Shown here in pieces: positions 7,018 through 15,251 of a stretch of 23,032 nt of DNA. The translations under genes and the position numbers were made by a program. The notes below the pieces were generated by a model. The model was not told the origin of the DNA and did no database searches. It worked only from the letters and a program-made list of their open reading frames with translations. The stretch comes from DASRIA01 sp038203635 (GTDB taxonomy: Bacteria > Actinomycetota > Thermoleophilia > Solirubrobacterales > JBBDJG01), in assembly GCA_038203635.1 (NCBI GenBank), contig JBBRDT010000056.1, forward strand, positions 1 through 23,032, in the 5' to 3' direction. Every line of letters starts with the position of its first letter. Within the stretch, counting starts at the first letter, position 1.

Positions 7018-7901
7018 ATGAGTTGGTTGCCAAGCTTGCGGCGCGCCAGCATGGGATCGTAAGCAGGCAGCAGCTGCTGGAGGCGGGCTTCAGCGGTCGG
7101 TCGGTGAAGCATCGAATCTGGGCCGGCAGGCTGCACCAGATCCATCGCGGCGTGTACGCAGTCGGGCACGTAGCGCTGCTTCCCGCCGCTCGCTACATGG
7201 CCGCCGTATTGGCCGTTGGCGACGGTGCCGTGCTCAGTCATCGAGCGGCTGGAGCCCGCCTTGGCCTGTGCCCACCCTCGTCCGGGCTGATTGATGTGAC
7301 GGTACTGCGCGGAGGGGGTCGGCGACATAAGGGGATCGCTGTACATGTCACGCGTTCGCTGCCCGATTCCGAGATGACGAAGGCGGAGAACATCCCGTGC
7401 ACGACGTGGGCGCGAACCCTGGTGGACCTGGCCGCAACGATGAACGAGCCTCGGTTGAGACGGGCTCTGGAAAGAACCCTGGAGCTGAGGTTGTTCGACA
7501 GCCACGCTATGGACGCGGCGCTCAAAACGTCGAATGGCCGACGCGGCACGGGACCGCTGCGGCGCGTCCTTGCGGATCTGCCTGATGAGGCACCACCGAC
7601 CAGGCGGGAGCTCGAACGACGCTTCCTCGAACTGGTAAGGACAGCGCGCCTTCCCTACCCAGTCGTCAACGGTCGCATTGGCGAGTTGGAGGTCGACTTC
7701 CACTGGCCAGAGCACAGGGTTGTGGTCGAGACCGATGGAAAGGCGACGCACGGGCACGTGATCGCCTTTCATCGCGATCGCGACCGGGATCTCACGCTCG
7801 ACCTCGCGGATTGGCACGTGATCCGTCTCACCTGGCGCCAGGTCCTTGACGAGCCGGAACGGATCGCGACCACGCTGCGCCGGCGTCTCCGCCGTCGGTG
7901 A
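6969..7901 (+). CDS. AbiEi-like winged-helix/DUF559 (PD-(D/E)XK nuclease fold) protein
   Basis: A 310-residue protein. Residues about 18-70 (A-A-R-Q-H-G-I-V-S-R-Q-Q-L, then R-G-V-Y-A-V-G-H) match the AbiEi-type antitoxin N-terminal domain of type IV toxin-antitoxin systems. The C-terminal part carries E-V-D-F (D243) and V-V-E-T-D-G (E254, D256), the acidic core of DUF559, a very-short-patch-repair-like endonuclease fold. No AbiEii-type toxin gene is adjacent, so this is a stand-alone member of a family common in actinomycetes; its function is unknown. Its local G+C looks lower than that of the neighbours. The gene is framed by a 49-base direct repeat: the GTG start lies in the left copy and the TGA stop in the right copy. 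An alternative start is TTG at 7023, closer to where family members begin. Confidence 0.8.
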   Translation: MRLIGDRIGTPNRAPQDELVAKLAARQHGIVSRQQLLEAGFSGRSVKHRIWAGRLHQIHRGVYAVGHVALLPAARYMAAVLAVGDGAVLSHRAAGARLGLCPPSSGLIDVTVLRGGGRRHKGIAVHVTRSLPDSEMTKAENIPCTTWARTLVDLAATMNEPRLRRALERTLELRLFDSHAMDAALKTSNGRRGTGPLRRVLADLPDEAPPTRRELERRFLELVRTARLPYPVVNGRIGELEVDFHWPEHRVVVETDGKATHGHVIAFHRDRDRDLTLDLADWHVIRLTWRQVLDEPERIATTLRRRLRRR

Positions 7902-7946
7902 GACACATTGGGGACCGCATAGGTATCCCAAGCCGCGCACCGCGGG
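7898..7946. repeat. Right copy of 49-base direct repeat
   Basis: Partner of 6969-7017 in the same orientation, 929 bases away. The TGA stop of the DUF559 gene (7899-7901) is formed by the first bases of this copy. The repeat has a GAGACACATTGGGGAC stretch that reminds me of dispersed repeats in actinomycete genomes; that is recollection, not a search result. Confidence 0.85.
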
Positions 7947-7985
7947 CGCGGGCGCGGGCGTGTGAGGGAAACGCCTCCGGTTGCG

Positions 7986-9302
<1,317 letters not shown>

Positions 9303-9366
9303 ACTGTCTCTCCGGTCGCTCTACGGCTCGTACAAGCGTAAGGGCTGCGGGCCGATAAAGCGCGCC

Positions 9367-9951
9367 CTAGTGCTGGTAGATCACCTTGTCGATGATGTTG
9401 TACTCCTGGGCCTCATCGGAGCTCATGAAGTAGTCCCTGTCCGTGTCGTGGGAGACCTTCTCGAGGGGCTGCTTCGTGTGCTTGGCGATGATCTCGTCCA
9501 GCTTGCGCCGGATGTCGATGATCTCGCGGGCGTGGATCTCGATGTCGGCCGCCTGGCCGGAGAAGCCGCCGGACACCTGATGGATCAGGATCTTGGCGTT
9601 GGGAAGGGCCATGCGCTTGCCCTCGGCGCCGCCTGCGAGCAGCAGTGCTCCCATGCTCATCGCGACGCCCACGCAGATGGTCTGGACGTCCGGCTTGATG
9701 AACTGCATCGTGTCGTAGATCGCCAGGCCCGCGTACACGCTGCCGCCCGGGGAGTTGACGTAGAGGCTGATGTCCTTGTCCGGGTCCTCGGACTCGAGAT
9801 GCAACAGCTGGGCCACGATCAGGTTCGCGATGTCCTCCGTGACCGGCGTACCGAGGAAGACGATGCGCTCGTTCAGAAGGCGGGAGTAGATGTCGAATGC
9901 GCGCTCCCCGCGGGAGGTCTGCTCGACGACCATTGGAACTAGTGGGCTCAT
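9367..9951 (-). CDS. clpP: ATP-dependent Clp protease proteolytic subunit ClpP
   Basis: A 194-residue serine peptidase forming the tetradecameric chamber served by ClpX or ClpC. The catalytic triad is visible as S99 (in V-G-V-A-M-S-M-G-A), H124 (I-L-I-H-Q) and D173 (D-T-D-R-D-Y-F). The segment around the serine reads G-V-A-M-S rather than the common G-Q-A-A-S. The start ATG (9949-9951) has GGAAAGG 4 bases upstream; a second in-frame Met at residue 7 is an alternative and nearer to the mature end. Actinomycetes often carry two clpP genes side by side; only one occurs here. Confidence 0.96.
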   Translation of the reverse strand: MSPLVPMVVEQTSRGERAFDIYSRLLNERIVFLGTPVTEDIANLIVAQLLHLESEDPDKDISLYVNSPGGSVYAGLAIYDTMQFIKPDVQTICVGVAMSMGALLLAGGAEGKRMALPNAKILIHQVSGGFSGQAADIEIHAREIIDIRRKLDEIIAKHTKQPLEKVSHDTDRDYFMSSDEAQEYNIIDKVIYQH

Positions 9952-10030
9952 GTGGCCTTTCCGGCGCTAGCGCGCCTGGACGTTGGATGCTTTGTCTCGA
10001 TTTACGTCCGAATTCCGCCGCCGCGCGGCG

Positions 10031-10036
10031 ATTCTA
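10031..10036 (-). promoter_or_regulatory. Candidate extended -10 promoter of clpP-clpX
   Basis: The 217-base gap between tig and clpP holds TGCTAGAAT on the minus strand, that is TGn followed by the -10 hexamer TAGAAT (10031-10036). No TTGACA-like box stands at the right distance, as is usual for extended -10 promoters. Transcription would begin near 10024 with a leader of about 70 bases. Confidence 0.4.
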
Positions 10037-10150
10037 GCAACGGGGATTTCGCGTCCTAGAGGGGTCTCCGGCCACCGGACGGGCCTCATGGACGAACTTG
10101 CGAGCGGTGTCGTCACGCCGGATAGCTTCCCCGACAGGACGCCCGATCCT

Positions 10151-10167
10151 GCCCGCGCAACGCGGGC
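10151..10167 (-). terminator. Hairpin directly after tig, possible weak terminator or mRNA 3' stabiliser
   Basis: GCCCGCG (10151-10157) and CGCGGGC (10161-10167) form a perfect 7-pair stem with a 3-base loop, one base after the tig stop codon. There is no T run behind it, so full intrinsic termination is doubtful; partial read-through into clpP is plausible. Confidence 0.4.
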
Positions 10168-10168
10168 G

Positions 10169-11581
10169 TCAGCGCGACGGGCCGGGTGGCTCGCCGGAGC
10201 CGGGGGTCCACAACTGCGCTGACCCCTCCTCCTTGGCCTGCTTCTCGGGAGTCCAGAGGGCTTCCCGTGCCCGGGCCGCGTCGGGCTCGATCGGCTGCGC
10301 GCTGTCGGCAATCGCGTCCACCGCCTGGCGCAAGCGCAGCTCACGGCGGATGGGAGCGTCGCGGCCGGCCTCCTTCAGTCGCGCGAGCAGCTTGTCGGGC
10401 TTGGTGCCCTCGCGCTCGGCCGTCGCCTGAAGCGCCTCCAGCAGGTCGTCGTCGGACACCTCGATGGCCTCCGCGTCGGCCACGGCCTCCAGCACGCTCT
10501 CACGAGAGAGCGTGCGACGCGCGTCGTCCTTGGCCTCCTCGACCATCTGCTCCTGCGTGCGGCCGGACGCCGTCAGGTAGGACTCGGGGTCGACACCCTG
10601 CGCGCGCAGCACCCGCTCGGTGCGCTCCCACATCTCCTCTGCGCGAGCCGTCACGAGCTCGTCCGGGAGGTCGATGTCCGCCTGCGCCACGGCGGCGTCG
10701 ACCGCCTCCTGGCGGAACTCGTCCTCGATCGTGTGCTCCTGCGCGTGCTCGAGCTTGTGGTGGATGTCGGCTCGCAACTCGTCCAGCGTGTCGAACTCGC
10801 TCGCCTCGCTGCTGAAGTCGTCGTCGAGCTCGGGGAGCAGCTTCTCCTTCACGTCCTTGACCTGCACGTCGAAGACGGCGTGGCGACCTTTCAGCTCGTC
10901 GGCCGGGTACTCGTCGGGAAAGTCGACCTCGACCGTGCGAGCCTCGCCGGCGCGGACGCCGACGAGCTGTTCCTCGAAGCCCTCGATCAGCCGCCCTCCG
11001 CCGATCTCGAGCATGTAGTCCCGCGCCTCGCCGCCCTTGAACGCCTCCCCGTCCACTCGGCCGACGAAGTCCATCACCAGGTGGTCCCCCTGCTGTGCCT
11101 CCCGGTCGACGCTGTCCAGCCGCGCGAAGGAGTCGCGCAGCCGGTCGAGCTCCGTCTCGACGGCCTCCTCGGGCACCTGCGGGGAGCGCTTGCCGACCTC
11201 GAGCTCGCGATACTTGCCGAGCTTCGCCTTCGGTGTCACGCCCACCTCGATCGAGAAGCTGAGCGGCTCACCCGACGAGGGCAGGTTGTCGAGGTCGAGC
11301 TTCGGGTCGCCGACCGTCGAAAGGCCCGAGCGCACGATTGCCTCCTCGTACCACTCGGGGAGCGAGTCGCGGACCGCCTGCTCGAGCACTGCGTCACGGC
11401 CGATCCGCTGGATCACCATCGGGCCGGGCACCTTCCCTTTCCGAAAGCCGGGGATGCGCAGGTCGCGCCCGAGTTGCGCGGCGGTGCGCTGCACGCGCGA
11501 CTCGAGCTCCTCGCTCGGCACCTCGGCATCGAGGCGCACGCGGGAGTCGGAGAGCTCGGTGAGTGTGGTCTTGAGTGCCAT
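10169..11581 (-). CDS. tig: Trigger factor, ribosome-associated chaperone/peptidyl-prolyl isomerase
   Basis: A 470-residue chaperone that meets nascent chains at the ribosome exit. The N-terminal ribosome-binding signature G-F-R-K-G-K-V-P is at 45-52. A central FKBP-type isomerase domain spans about 155-245 (Q-Q-G-D-H-L-V-M-D-F to the F-D-V-Q-V-K-D-V-K segment), and a long helical C-terminal chaperone domain follows. The C-terminal tail is proline-rich and charged. I start it at ATG 11579-11581; an in-frame TTG directly before it (11582-11584) is less likely. There is no clear ribosome site in front. The divergent glycosyltransferase begins only 33 bases away, so the promoters of the two genes overlap. 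Followed by clpP and clpX. Confidence 0.95.
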   Translation of the reverse strand: MALKTTLTELSDSRVRLDAEVPSEELESRVQRTAAQLGRDLRIPGFRKGKVPGPMVIQRIGRDAVLEQAVRDSLPEWYEEAIVRSGLSTVGDPKLDLDNLPSSGEPLSFSIEVGVTPKAKLGKYRELEVGKRSPQVPEEAVETELDRLRDSFARLDSVDREAQQGDHLVMDFVGRVDGEAFKGGEARDYMLEIGGGRLIEGFEEQLVGVRAGEARTVEVDFPDEYPADELKGRHAVFDVQVKDVKEKLLPELDDDFSSEASEFDTLDELRADIHHKLEHAQEHTIEDEFRQEAVDAAVAQADIDLPDELVTARAEEMWERTERVLRAQGVDPESYLTASGRTQEQMVEEAKDDARRTLSRESVLEAVADAEAIEVSDDDLLEALQATAEREGTKPDKLLARLKEAGRDAPIRRELRLRQAVDAIADSAQPIEPDAARAREALWTPEKQAKEEGSAQLWTPGSGEPPGPSR

Positions 11582-11601
11582 CAAAGGGAGTGGGAGGCGG
11601 T

Positions 11602-11627
11602 TACGCTGCGGCCGATGAAGGATAGTC
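11602..11627 (+). promoter_or_regulatory. Leaderless-type start region of the glycosyltransferase (copy 1 of a 26-base repeat)
   Basis: TACGCT (11602-11607), a TAnnnT -10 box, is followed by 7 bases and then ATG (11615-11617). This spacing puts the first transcribed base at or next to the start codon, as in leaderless actinobacterial mRNAs. The block is 23/26 identical to 12470-12495. Confidence 0.55.
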
Positions 11628-12472
11628 GGGCTTATCTATCGATCTGCGCCATCTACCGCAACGAGGCGCGATACATGCCCGAGTGGCTCGAGTTTCACCG
11701 CCTGCTGGGCGTCGAGCGCTTCTACCTGTTCAACAACCGCAGCACCGACGACCACCTGGACGTGCTCGCCCCCTACATCGACGAAGGCACCGTGGTGTGG
11801 CACGACTGGCCGATGTTCCCGGGTCAGCGTGAGGCATACGAGCAGTGCCTCGAGGACCACCGCCACGACGCTCGCTGGATCGCGTTCATCGACCTGGACG
11901 AGTTCCTCTTCTCTCCCACCGGCCGCCTGCTGTCCGACGTCCTGAGGGATTTCGAAGAGCATCCCGGCGTCGTGGTGAACATGGTCTATTACGGGACCTC
12001 GGGCCACGAGACGCCGCCGGCCGGGCTCGCCATCGAGAACTACACGCGCCGGCTCGGCCTCGACAGGCCGCGCAACAGGACGGTCAAGAGCATCGTGAAC
12101 CCGGAGCGGACCCTCCGCATCGGCTGGGTCGCCCACTACTTCCTCTACACCGACGGGAAGGCCGTCGACGAGGGCTTCCAGCCCAGGCACGGTCACAGGA
12201 CTGCGGAGCTCTCCGTCGACCTGCTGCGGATCAACCACTACTTCACGCGGTCCCAGGAAGAGCGCCGGGAAAAGCTCACCCGGCCCGGCATCCTCCACGG
12301 CAAGCTGGTCGAGAACATGGACGACGTGGAGGAGCGCGACCGCAGGCTCAACCAGGAAGCCGACGAGATACTCGTCCCGTACGGGCGCGCCGTGCGCGCA
12401 GCCATCGCCGCGCGCGAGGCCGGGAGCCCACTACCGACGGGAGCGCTGGAGGCAGCCCTGGCCGCCGGATAG
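11615..12472 (+). CDS. GT92/GT2-like glycosyltransferase
   Basis: A 285-residue soluble protein opening with Y-L-S-I-C-A-I-Y-R-N-E-A (7-18), then E-W-L-E-F-H (23-28) and G-V-E-R-F-Y-L-F-N-N-R-S (32-43). These are the nucleotide-sugar-binding signature of the glycosyltransferase family 92/Glyco_tranf_2_4 group. The metal-binding D-L-D-E-F stands at 93-97, and a conserved L-R-I-N-H-Y lies in the C-terminal third. It probably transfers a sugar to a cell-surface or secreted acceptor; donor and acceptor are unknown. A clear paralogue lies at 18897-19775 on the other strand. The start is ATG 11615-11617, with no Shine-Dalgarno site but a -10 box 7 bases upstream. The stop TAG (12470-12472) forms part of the -10 box of the next small gene. 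Confidence 0.85.
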   Translation: MKDSRAYLSICAIYRNEARYMPEWLEFHRLLGVERFYLFNNRSTDDHLDVLAPYIDEGTVVWHDWPMFPGQREAYEQCLEDHRHDARWIAFIDLDEFLFSPTGRLLSDVLRDFEEHPGVVVNMVYYGTSGHETPPAGLAIENYTRRLGLDRPRNRTVKSIVNPERTLRIGWVAHYFLYTDGKAVDEGFQPRHGHRTAELSVDLLRINHYFTRSQEERREKLTRPGILHGKLVENMDDVEERDRRLNQEADEILVPYGRAVRAAIAAREAGSPLPTGALEAALAAG

Positions 12473-12495
12473 GCTGCGGCCGATGAAGGGTGGTC
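12470..12495 (+). promoter_or_regulatory. Leaderless-type start region of the small gene (copy 2 of a 26-base repeat)
   Basis: TAGGCT (12470-12475) plus the same 7-base spacer GCGGCCG and ATG (12483-12485) as in copy 1 at 11602-11627; only three of 26 positions differ. The -10 box includes the stop codon of the glycosyltransferase. It could drive the small gene and the following epimerase independently. Confidence 0.5.
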
Positions 12496-12632
12496 ACCGC
12501 GTCCTGCGCCGCATCGCGACCGGGTTCCTGACCGGGCCGGCGGGACGGCTGACGGCCTTCACGGTCGACGTCGGCGTGGCGACCACGCGCTACTGGCGCC
12601 GCAGGCTGGCCGGCGAGGAGACTCCCTGGTGA
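12483..12632 (+). CDS. Small uncharacterised basic protein (49 residues)
   Basis: The frame runs M-K-G-G-H-R-V-L-R-R at the front, a central hydrophobic/small-residue stretch (about 11-35, with A-T-G-F-L-T-G-P-A-G), and ends R-Y-W-R-R-R-L-A-G-E-E-T-P-W. It is strongly basic and could lie along a membrane or bind nucleic acid; I recognise no family. Two things argue that it is real. Its TGA stop (12630-12632) overlaps the GTG start of the epimerase as GTGA. Its ATG also sits in a -10-plus-start block nearly identical to that of the glycosyltransferase upstream. The ribosome site for the epimerase (GAGGAG, 12616-12621) lies within its last codons, which fits translational coupling. Confidence 0.6.
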   Translation: MKGGHRVLRRIATGFLTGPAGRLTAFTVDVGVATTRYWRRRLAGEETPW

Positions 12633-13615
12633 ACGATCGAGAGCGCACGGCGTTCGTGACAGGCGGCTCCGGGTTCATCGGCGGGCGTCTGATCCGGCGC
12701 CTGGTCGGCGAGGGGTGGCGCGTGCGCAGCCTGGCACGCTCGGAAGCCGCGGCGGCGAAGGTGTCGGCGGCCGGCGCCGAGCCCGTGCGCGGCGCCCTCG
12801 ACGATGCCGGCTCGATGCGGGCCGGCGCCGAGGGCGCGGACGTCACGTTCCACGCCGCGGCCCACCTCGGCGAGTGGGGCACCCGGGAGGACTTCGAGCG
12901 CGCCAACGTGCAGGGCACGCGCAACGCGGTCGAGGCGAGTCGCGCCGCCGGAGTGCGCCGCTTCGTGCACGTGGGAACGGAGGCGGGCCTGATGGCCGGC
13001 GAGCCGCTCGTGAACGTGAACGAGGACGCTCCCCTGCGCCCGGACTCGAAGGCCTTGTACTCGGCGACCAAGGCGCAGGCCGAGCAGGTCGTCCGCGACG
13101 CCAACGGCGACGCACTGGAGACGGTCGTCGTCCGGCCCCGTCTCGTGTGGGGCAAGGGCGACACCACGATCCTCCCAGGCCTGGTGCAGGCGGTCGAGAA
13201 GGGCCGCTTTGCATGGATCGGCGGCGGGCGGCATCGCACCTCGACGACACACGTCGACAACGTCATTCACGGCCTGATGCTCGGGGCCGACCGCGGGCAG
13301 CCCGGCGGGGTGTATTTCGTGACCGACGGCGAGCCGGTCGTGTTCCGCGAGTTCGTCACCGAGCTGCTCGGCACGCAGGGAGTCACGCCCGGCGACCGCA
13401 ACATGCCGGCGCCGCTTGCCCATGCCGTCGCGACTGCGGGGGAGGGCCTGTGGCGCACCCTGCGCCTGGGCGGCCAGCCACCGGTCACGCGCCTCGCCTA
13501 CTGGCTCTCGTCCCAGGAGTGCACGATCGACATCTCACACGCGCGAGACGAGCTGGGCTACCAGCCCGTGCGCTCGATCCCCGAGGGCATGCAGGAGCTG
13601 CGGGCCGCGGCCTAG
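12629..13615 (+). CDS. NAD-dependent epimerase/dehydratase (extended SDR, 3-beta-HSD-like)
   Basis: A 328-residue Rossmann-fold enzyme. T-G-G-S-G-F-I-G (11-18) binds NAD(P). The active site Y144-S-A-T-K148 is intact, and T117 (H-V-G-T-E) takes the place of the catalytic Ser/Thr. Arrangement and tail resemble 3-beta-hydroxysteroid dehydrogenase/isomerase-like or nucleotide-sugar epimerase members of the extended SDR class. Placement next to a glycosyltransferase favours a sugar substrate only weakly. The start is GTG 12629-12631, with GAGGAG 7 bases upstream, overlapping the stop of the 49-residue gene. Its stop TAG (13613-13615) shares three bases with the stop of the convergent SDR gene on the other strand. 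Confidence 0.85.
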   Translation: MNDRERTAFVTGGSGFIGGRLIRRLVGEGWRVRSLARSEAAAAKVSAAGAEPVRGALDDAGSMRAGAEGADVTFHAAAHLGEWGTREDFERANVQGTRNAVEASRAAGVRRFVHVGTEAGLMAGEPLVNVNEDAPLRPDSKALYSATKAQAEQVVRDANGDALETVVVRPRLVWGKGDTTILPGLVQAVEKGRFAWIGGGRHRTSTTHVDNVIHGLMLGADRGQPGGVYFVTDGEPVVFREFVTELLGTQGVTPGDRNMPAPLAHAVATAGEGLWRTLRLGGQPPVTRLAYWLSSQECTIDISHARDELGYQPVRSIPEGMQELRAAA

Positions 13616-14547
13616 CGGGCCACGCGAAAGCCTTCGCGCCAGCTCGCATGGCGCGGCTGCCACCCGAGCTCGGCCCTGGCCTTCTCGTTCGAGGCGCCGC
13701 GCAGCCCGGTCGCCATGGACGCGGTGTAGCGGCCCGCAAGCAGACGCGCCAGCCACGTCGGCACGCGGCGGGGCGGCTTCGCGCCCACCGCTTCGGCATA
13801 GACCGGCACCCAATCGCGCATCTGCGCGGGGTCGTCGTCCACCACGTTATAGATCCCGGGCCTGCCGCGCTCCATCGCCGCGACCGTGGCGGCCGCCGCG
13901 TCGTCCACGTGGATGAACGAGAAGACGCCGCTTCCCTTGCCGACCACCGGCAGGCGGCGCCTCTTCACCTCGCCGGCGAAGTGGCCGCCGTCGGCGTAAG
14001 CGGAACCCGGGCCGTAGAAGAACCCGTAGCGCAGCACGATCCCCTCGATCCCCTCGGTCTGCGCGACGGTCTGCTCGAGCTCGTGCAGGGCCTGCACGCT
14101 GCGCGACCAGGGCCACGGGGCGTCGTCCCACAAGGGGTCGTCCTCCTGCTTCAACCCGGAGCCGGCCGGCGCATATGCGAACGCGATGCTCTGCGCGACC
14201 ATCCGCCCAGCGCCTGCGGCGACGGCAGCCGCGACCAGGTTGCGCGTGCCCTCGCTGCGGATCCGGTCGTTGCCGGCCGTCTGCTCCTCCATCTTGCGCG
14301 GATCGAGGTTTGGCGGCAGGTCGGTCAGCTCGTGCAGGACGGCCTCCGGCTGCGCGGCCTGGATCGCCGTGCGCACGCCCTCGGCATCGAACACGTCGCA
14401 CACGACCGGCGTGGCGCCCGCGTCGCGCAGCGCGACCGCGCGCGCCTCGCTGCGCGTCATTGCCGTCACCTGATGGCCGCCCGCGAGCAACAGCGGGAGC
14501 AGCCGGCGGCCGATCACGCCCGTCGCGCCGGCCAGGAACACTCTCAC
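13612..14547 (-). CDS. NAD(P)-binding SDR-like protein with altered catalytic motif
   Basis: A 311-residue extended-SDR protein. G-A-T-G-V-I-G (7-13) is the nucleotide-binding loop. Where a YxxxK pair is expected, the sequence reads W148-S-R-S-V152, so both Tyr and Lys appear to be replaced. The S-I-A-F-A-Y segment (121-126) takes the place of the active-site serine region. This points to a binding, regulatory or isomerase-type role, or a relocated active site, rather than a classical dehydrogenase. The start is GTG at 14545-14547, overlapping the stop of the upstream membrane protein by 4 bases, so the two genes form one unit. A much longer in-frame reading upstream to 15477 has no support. 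Confidence 0.82.
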   Translation of the reverse strand: MRVFLAGATGVIGRRLLPLLLAGGHQVTAMTRSEARAVALRDAGATPVVCDVFDAEGVRTAIQAAQPEAVLHELTDLPPNLDPRKMEEQTAGNDRIRSEGTRNLVAAAVAAGAGRMVAQSIAFAYAPAGSGLKQEDDPLWDDAPWPWSRSVQALHELEQTVAQTEGIEGIVLRYGFFYGPGSAYADGGHFAGEVKRRRLPVVGKGSGVFSFIHVDDAAAATVAAMERGRPGIYNVVDDDPAQMRDWVPVYAEAVGAKPPRRVPTWLARLLAGRYTASMATGLRGASNEKARAELGWQPRHASWREGFRVAR

Positions 14548-14972
14548 GCCGGCAGCCTGTCCGGCGCGCGCGGGCGCGCGTCCCGCCCTGCCTCCTGCAT
14601 CAGGTAGGCGTACGCCCCGGTCAGCAACAGGAGGCTCACGAAGTTCACGGGACCCTGCCACCCCGGGTCCGTCCCCCCGATGTCGACCAGATGGTTGATC
14701 GTGTGTAGGGCGCTCTGCGCCAACGCCGCGAAGAGCATGGGCACGCGCCACGACGGCCGCCCCACCGCGGCCAGCAGGGCGATGCCGACCCCCGCCTGGA
14801 ACGTCGCGATGTCGCGCAGGAAGTGGTGGTCGGACGGCCCGAACGGAGCAATCTTGTCGACGAACGAGTCCGGGTCGATCGCAAGCCACGCGCCGATGGC
14901 GAGCTGGGTCAGGCCGAGGATGCCGAGGGCCATCCGCATGTTGCTCTCGGTCAGACGAGGTCCAGGCAACAT
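14544..14972 (-). CDS. Small multi-pass integral membrane protein
   Basis: A 142-residue protein with about four hydrophobic segments: roughly 14-30 (A-L-G-I-L-G-L-T-Q-L-A-I-G-A-W), 53-70, 77-95 and 110-130 (F-V-S-L-L-L-L-T-G-A-Y-A-Y-L). The layout is like that of the DoxX/DUF4345-type small membrane proteins, but I cannot name a family with certainty. The start was placed at ATG 14970-14972, which has AAGGAG 5 bases upstream, rather than further up at 15101. Its stop overlaps the GTG of the SDR-like gene, so co-expression and a common role, perhaps in membrane lipid or redox metabolism, are plausible. An 87-base divergent gap separates it from the Cys-ribbon gene; a perfect 12-base palindrome (15013-15024) lies there. 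Confidence 0.75.
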   Translation of the reverse strand: MLPGPRLTESNMRMALGILGLTQLAIGAWLAIDPDSFVDKIAPFGPSDHHFLRDIATFQAGVGIALLAAVGRPSWRVPMLFAALAQSALHTINHLVDIGGTDPGWQGPVNFVSLLLLTGAYAYLMQEAGRDARPRAPDRLPA

Positions 14973-15012
14973 CAGTGCTCCTTCCGCCGGTTGTGGGGCC
15001 GTTTGCGATTCT

Positions 15013-15024
15013 CCCCGATCGGGG
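15013..15024. promoter_or_regulatory. Perfect 12-base palindrome in a divergent intergenic gap
   Basis: CCCCGATCGGGG lies midway between the starts of the membrane protein (-) and the Cys-ribbon protein (+). It might be a shared protein-binding site; in such GC-rich DNA chance is a fair alternative. Confidence 0.25.
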
Positions 15025-15059
15025 GCCGCGAACTGTGACCGCTGCCATACTTGAGAGGC

Positions 15060-15251
15060 ATGTCGCGGTCGCGCGCAGGCCTCTGTGACACATGCCGCCA
15101 TCAGCGGCTCGTACCCAACACGCGCGGCTCCACGTTCTCGCTGTGCGAGCGCTCCCGTACCGACCCGGCGTTCCCCCGCTATCCGAGGCTGCCGGTCGTG
15201 GAGTGCCCCGGATACGACCCGCGCGGCCCTGAGCGCGAGCAGGAGTCGTGA
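15060..15251 (+). CDS. Small Cys-ribbon protein (63 residues)
   Basis: A short protein with C9-D-T-C12, C29 and C49, a four-cysteine pattern fitting a zinc-ribbon-type site, followed by R-S-R-T-D-P-A-F-P-R-Y-P-R-L-P. This pattern is, as far as I recall, a small conserved actinobacterial family without a known function. The tail is charged. Start ATG 15060-15062 is preceded by CATACT eight bases upstream, a possible -10 box, with no proper ribosome site. Its TGA stop overlaps the GTG of the kelch gene by 4 bases, so the two are translated together. Confidence 0.75.
   Translation: MSRSRAGLCDTCRHQRLVPNTRGSTFSLCERSRTDPAFPRYPRLPVVECPGYDPRGPEREQES

Noticed and set aside
6930..7985. Complete type IV toxin-antitoxin pair
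   Set aside because: Only an AbiEi-like domain fused to DUF559 is present; there is no AbiEii nucleotidyltransferase-type toxin gene next to it.
10151..10167. Strong intrinsic terminator after tig
   Set aside because: The hairpin is real but lacks a T run, so I kept it only as a weak candidate.
12715..14607. Plus-strand frame of 630 codons spanning both SDR genes
   Set aside because: It overlaps two well-supported enzymes in other frames and has no domain of its own.
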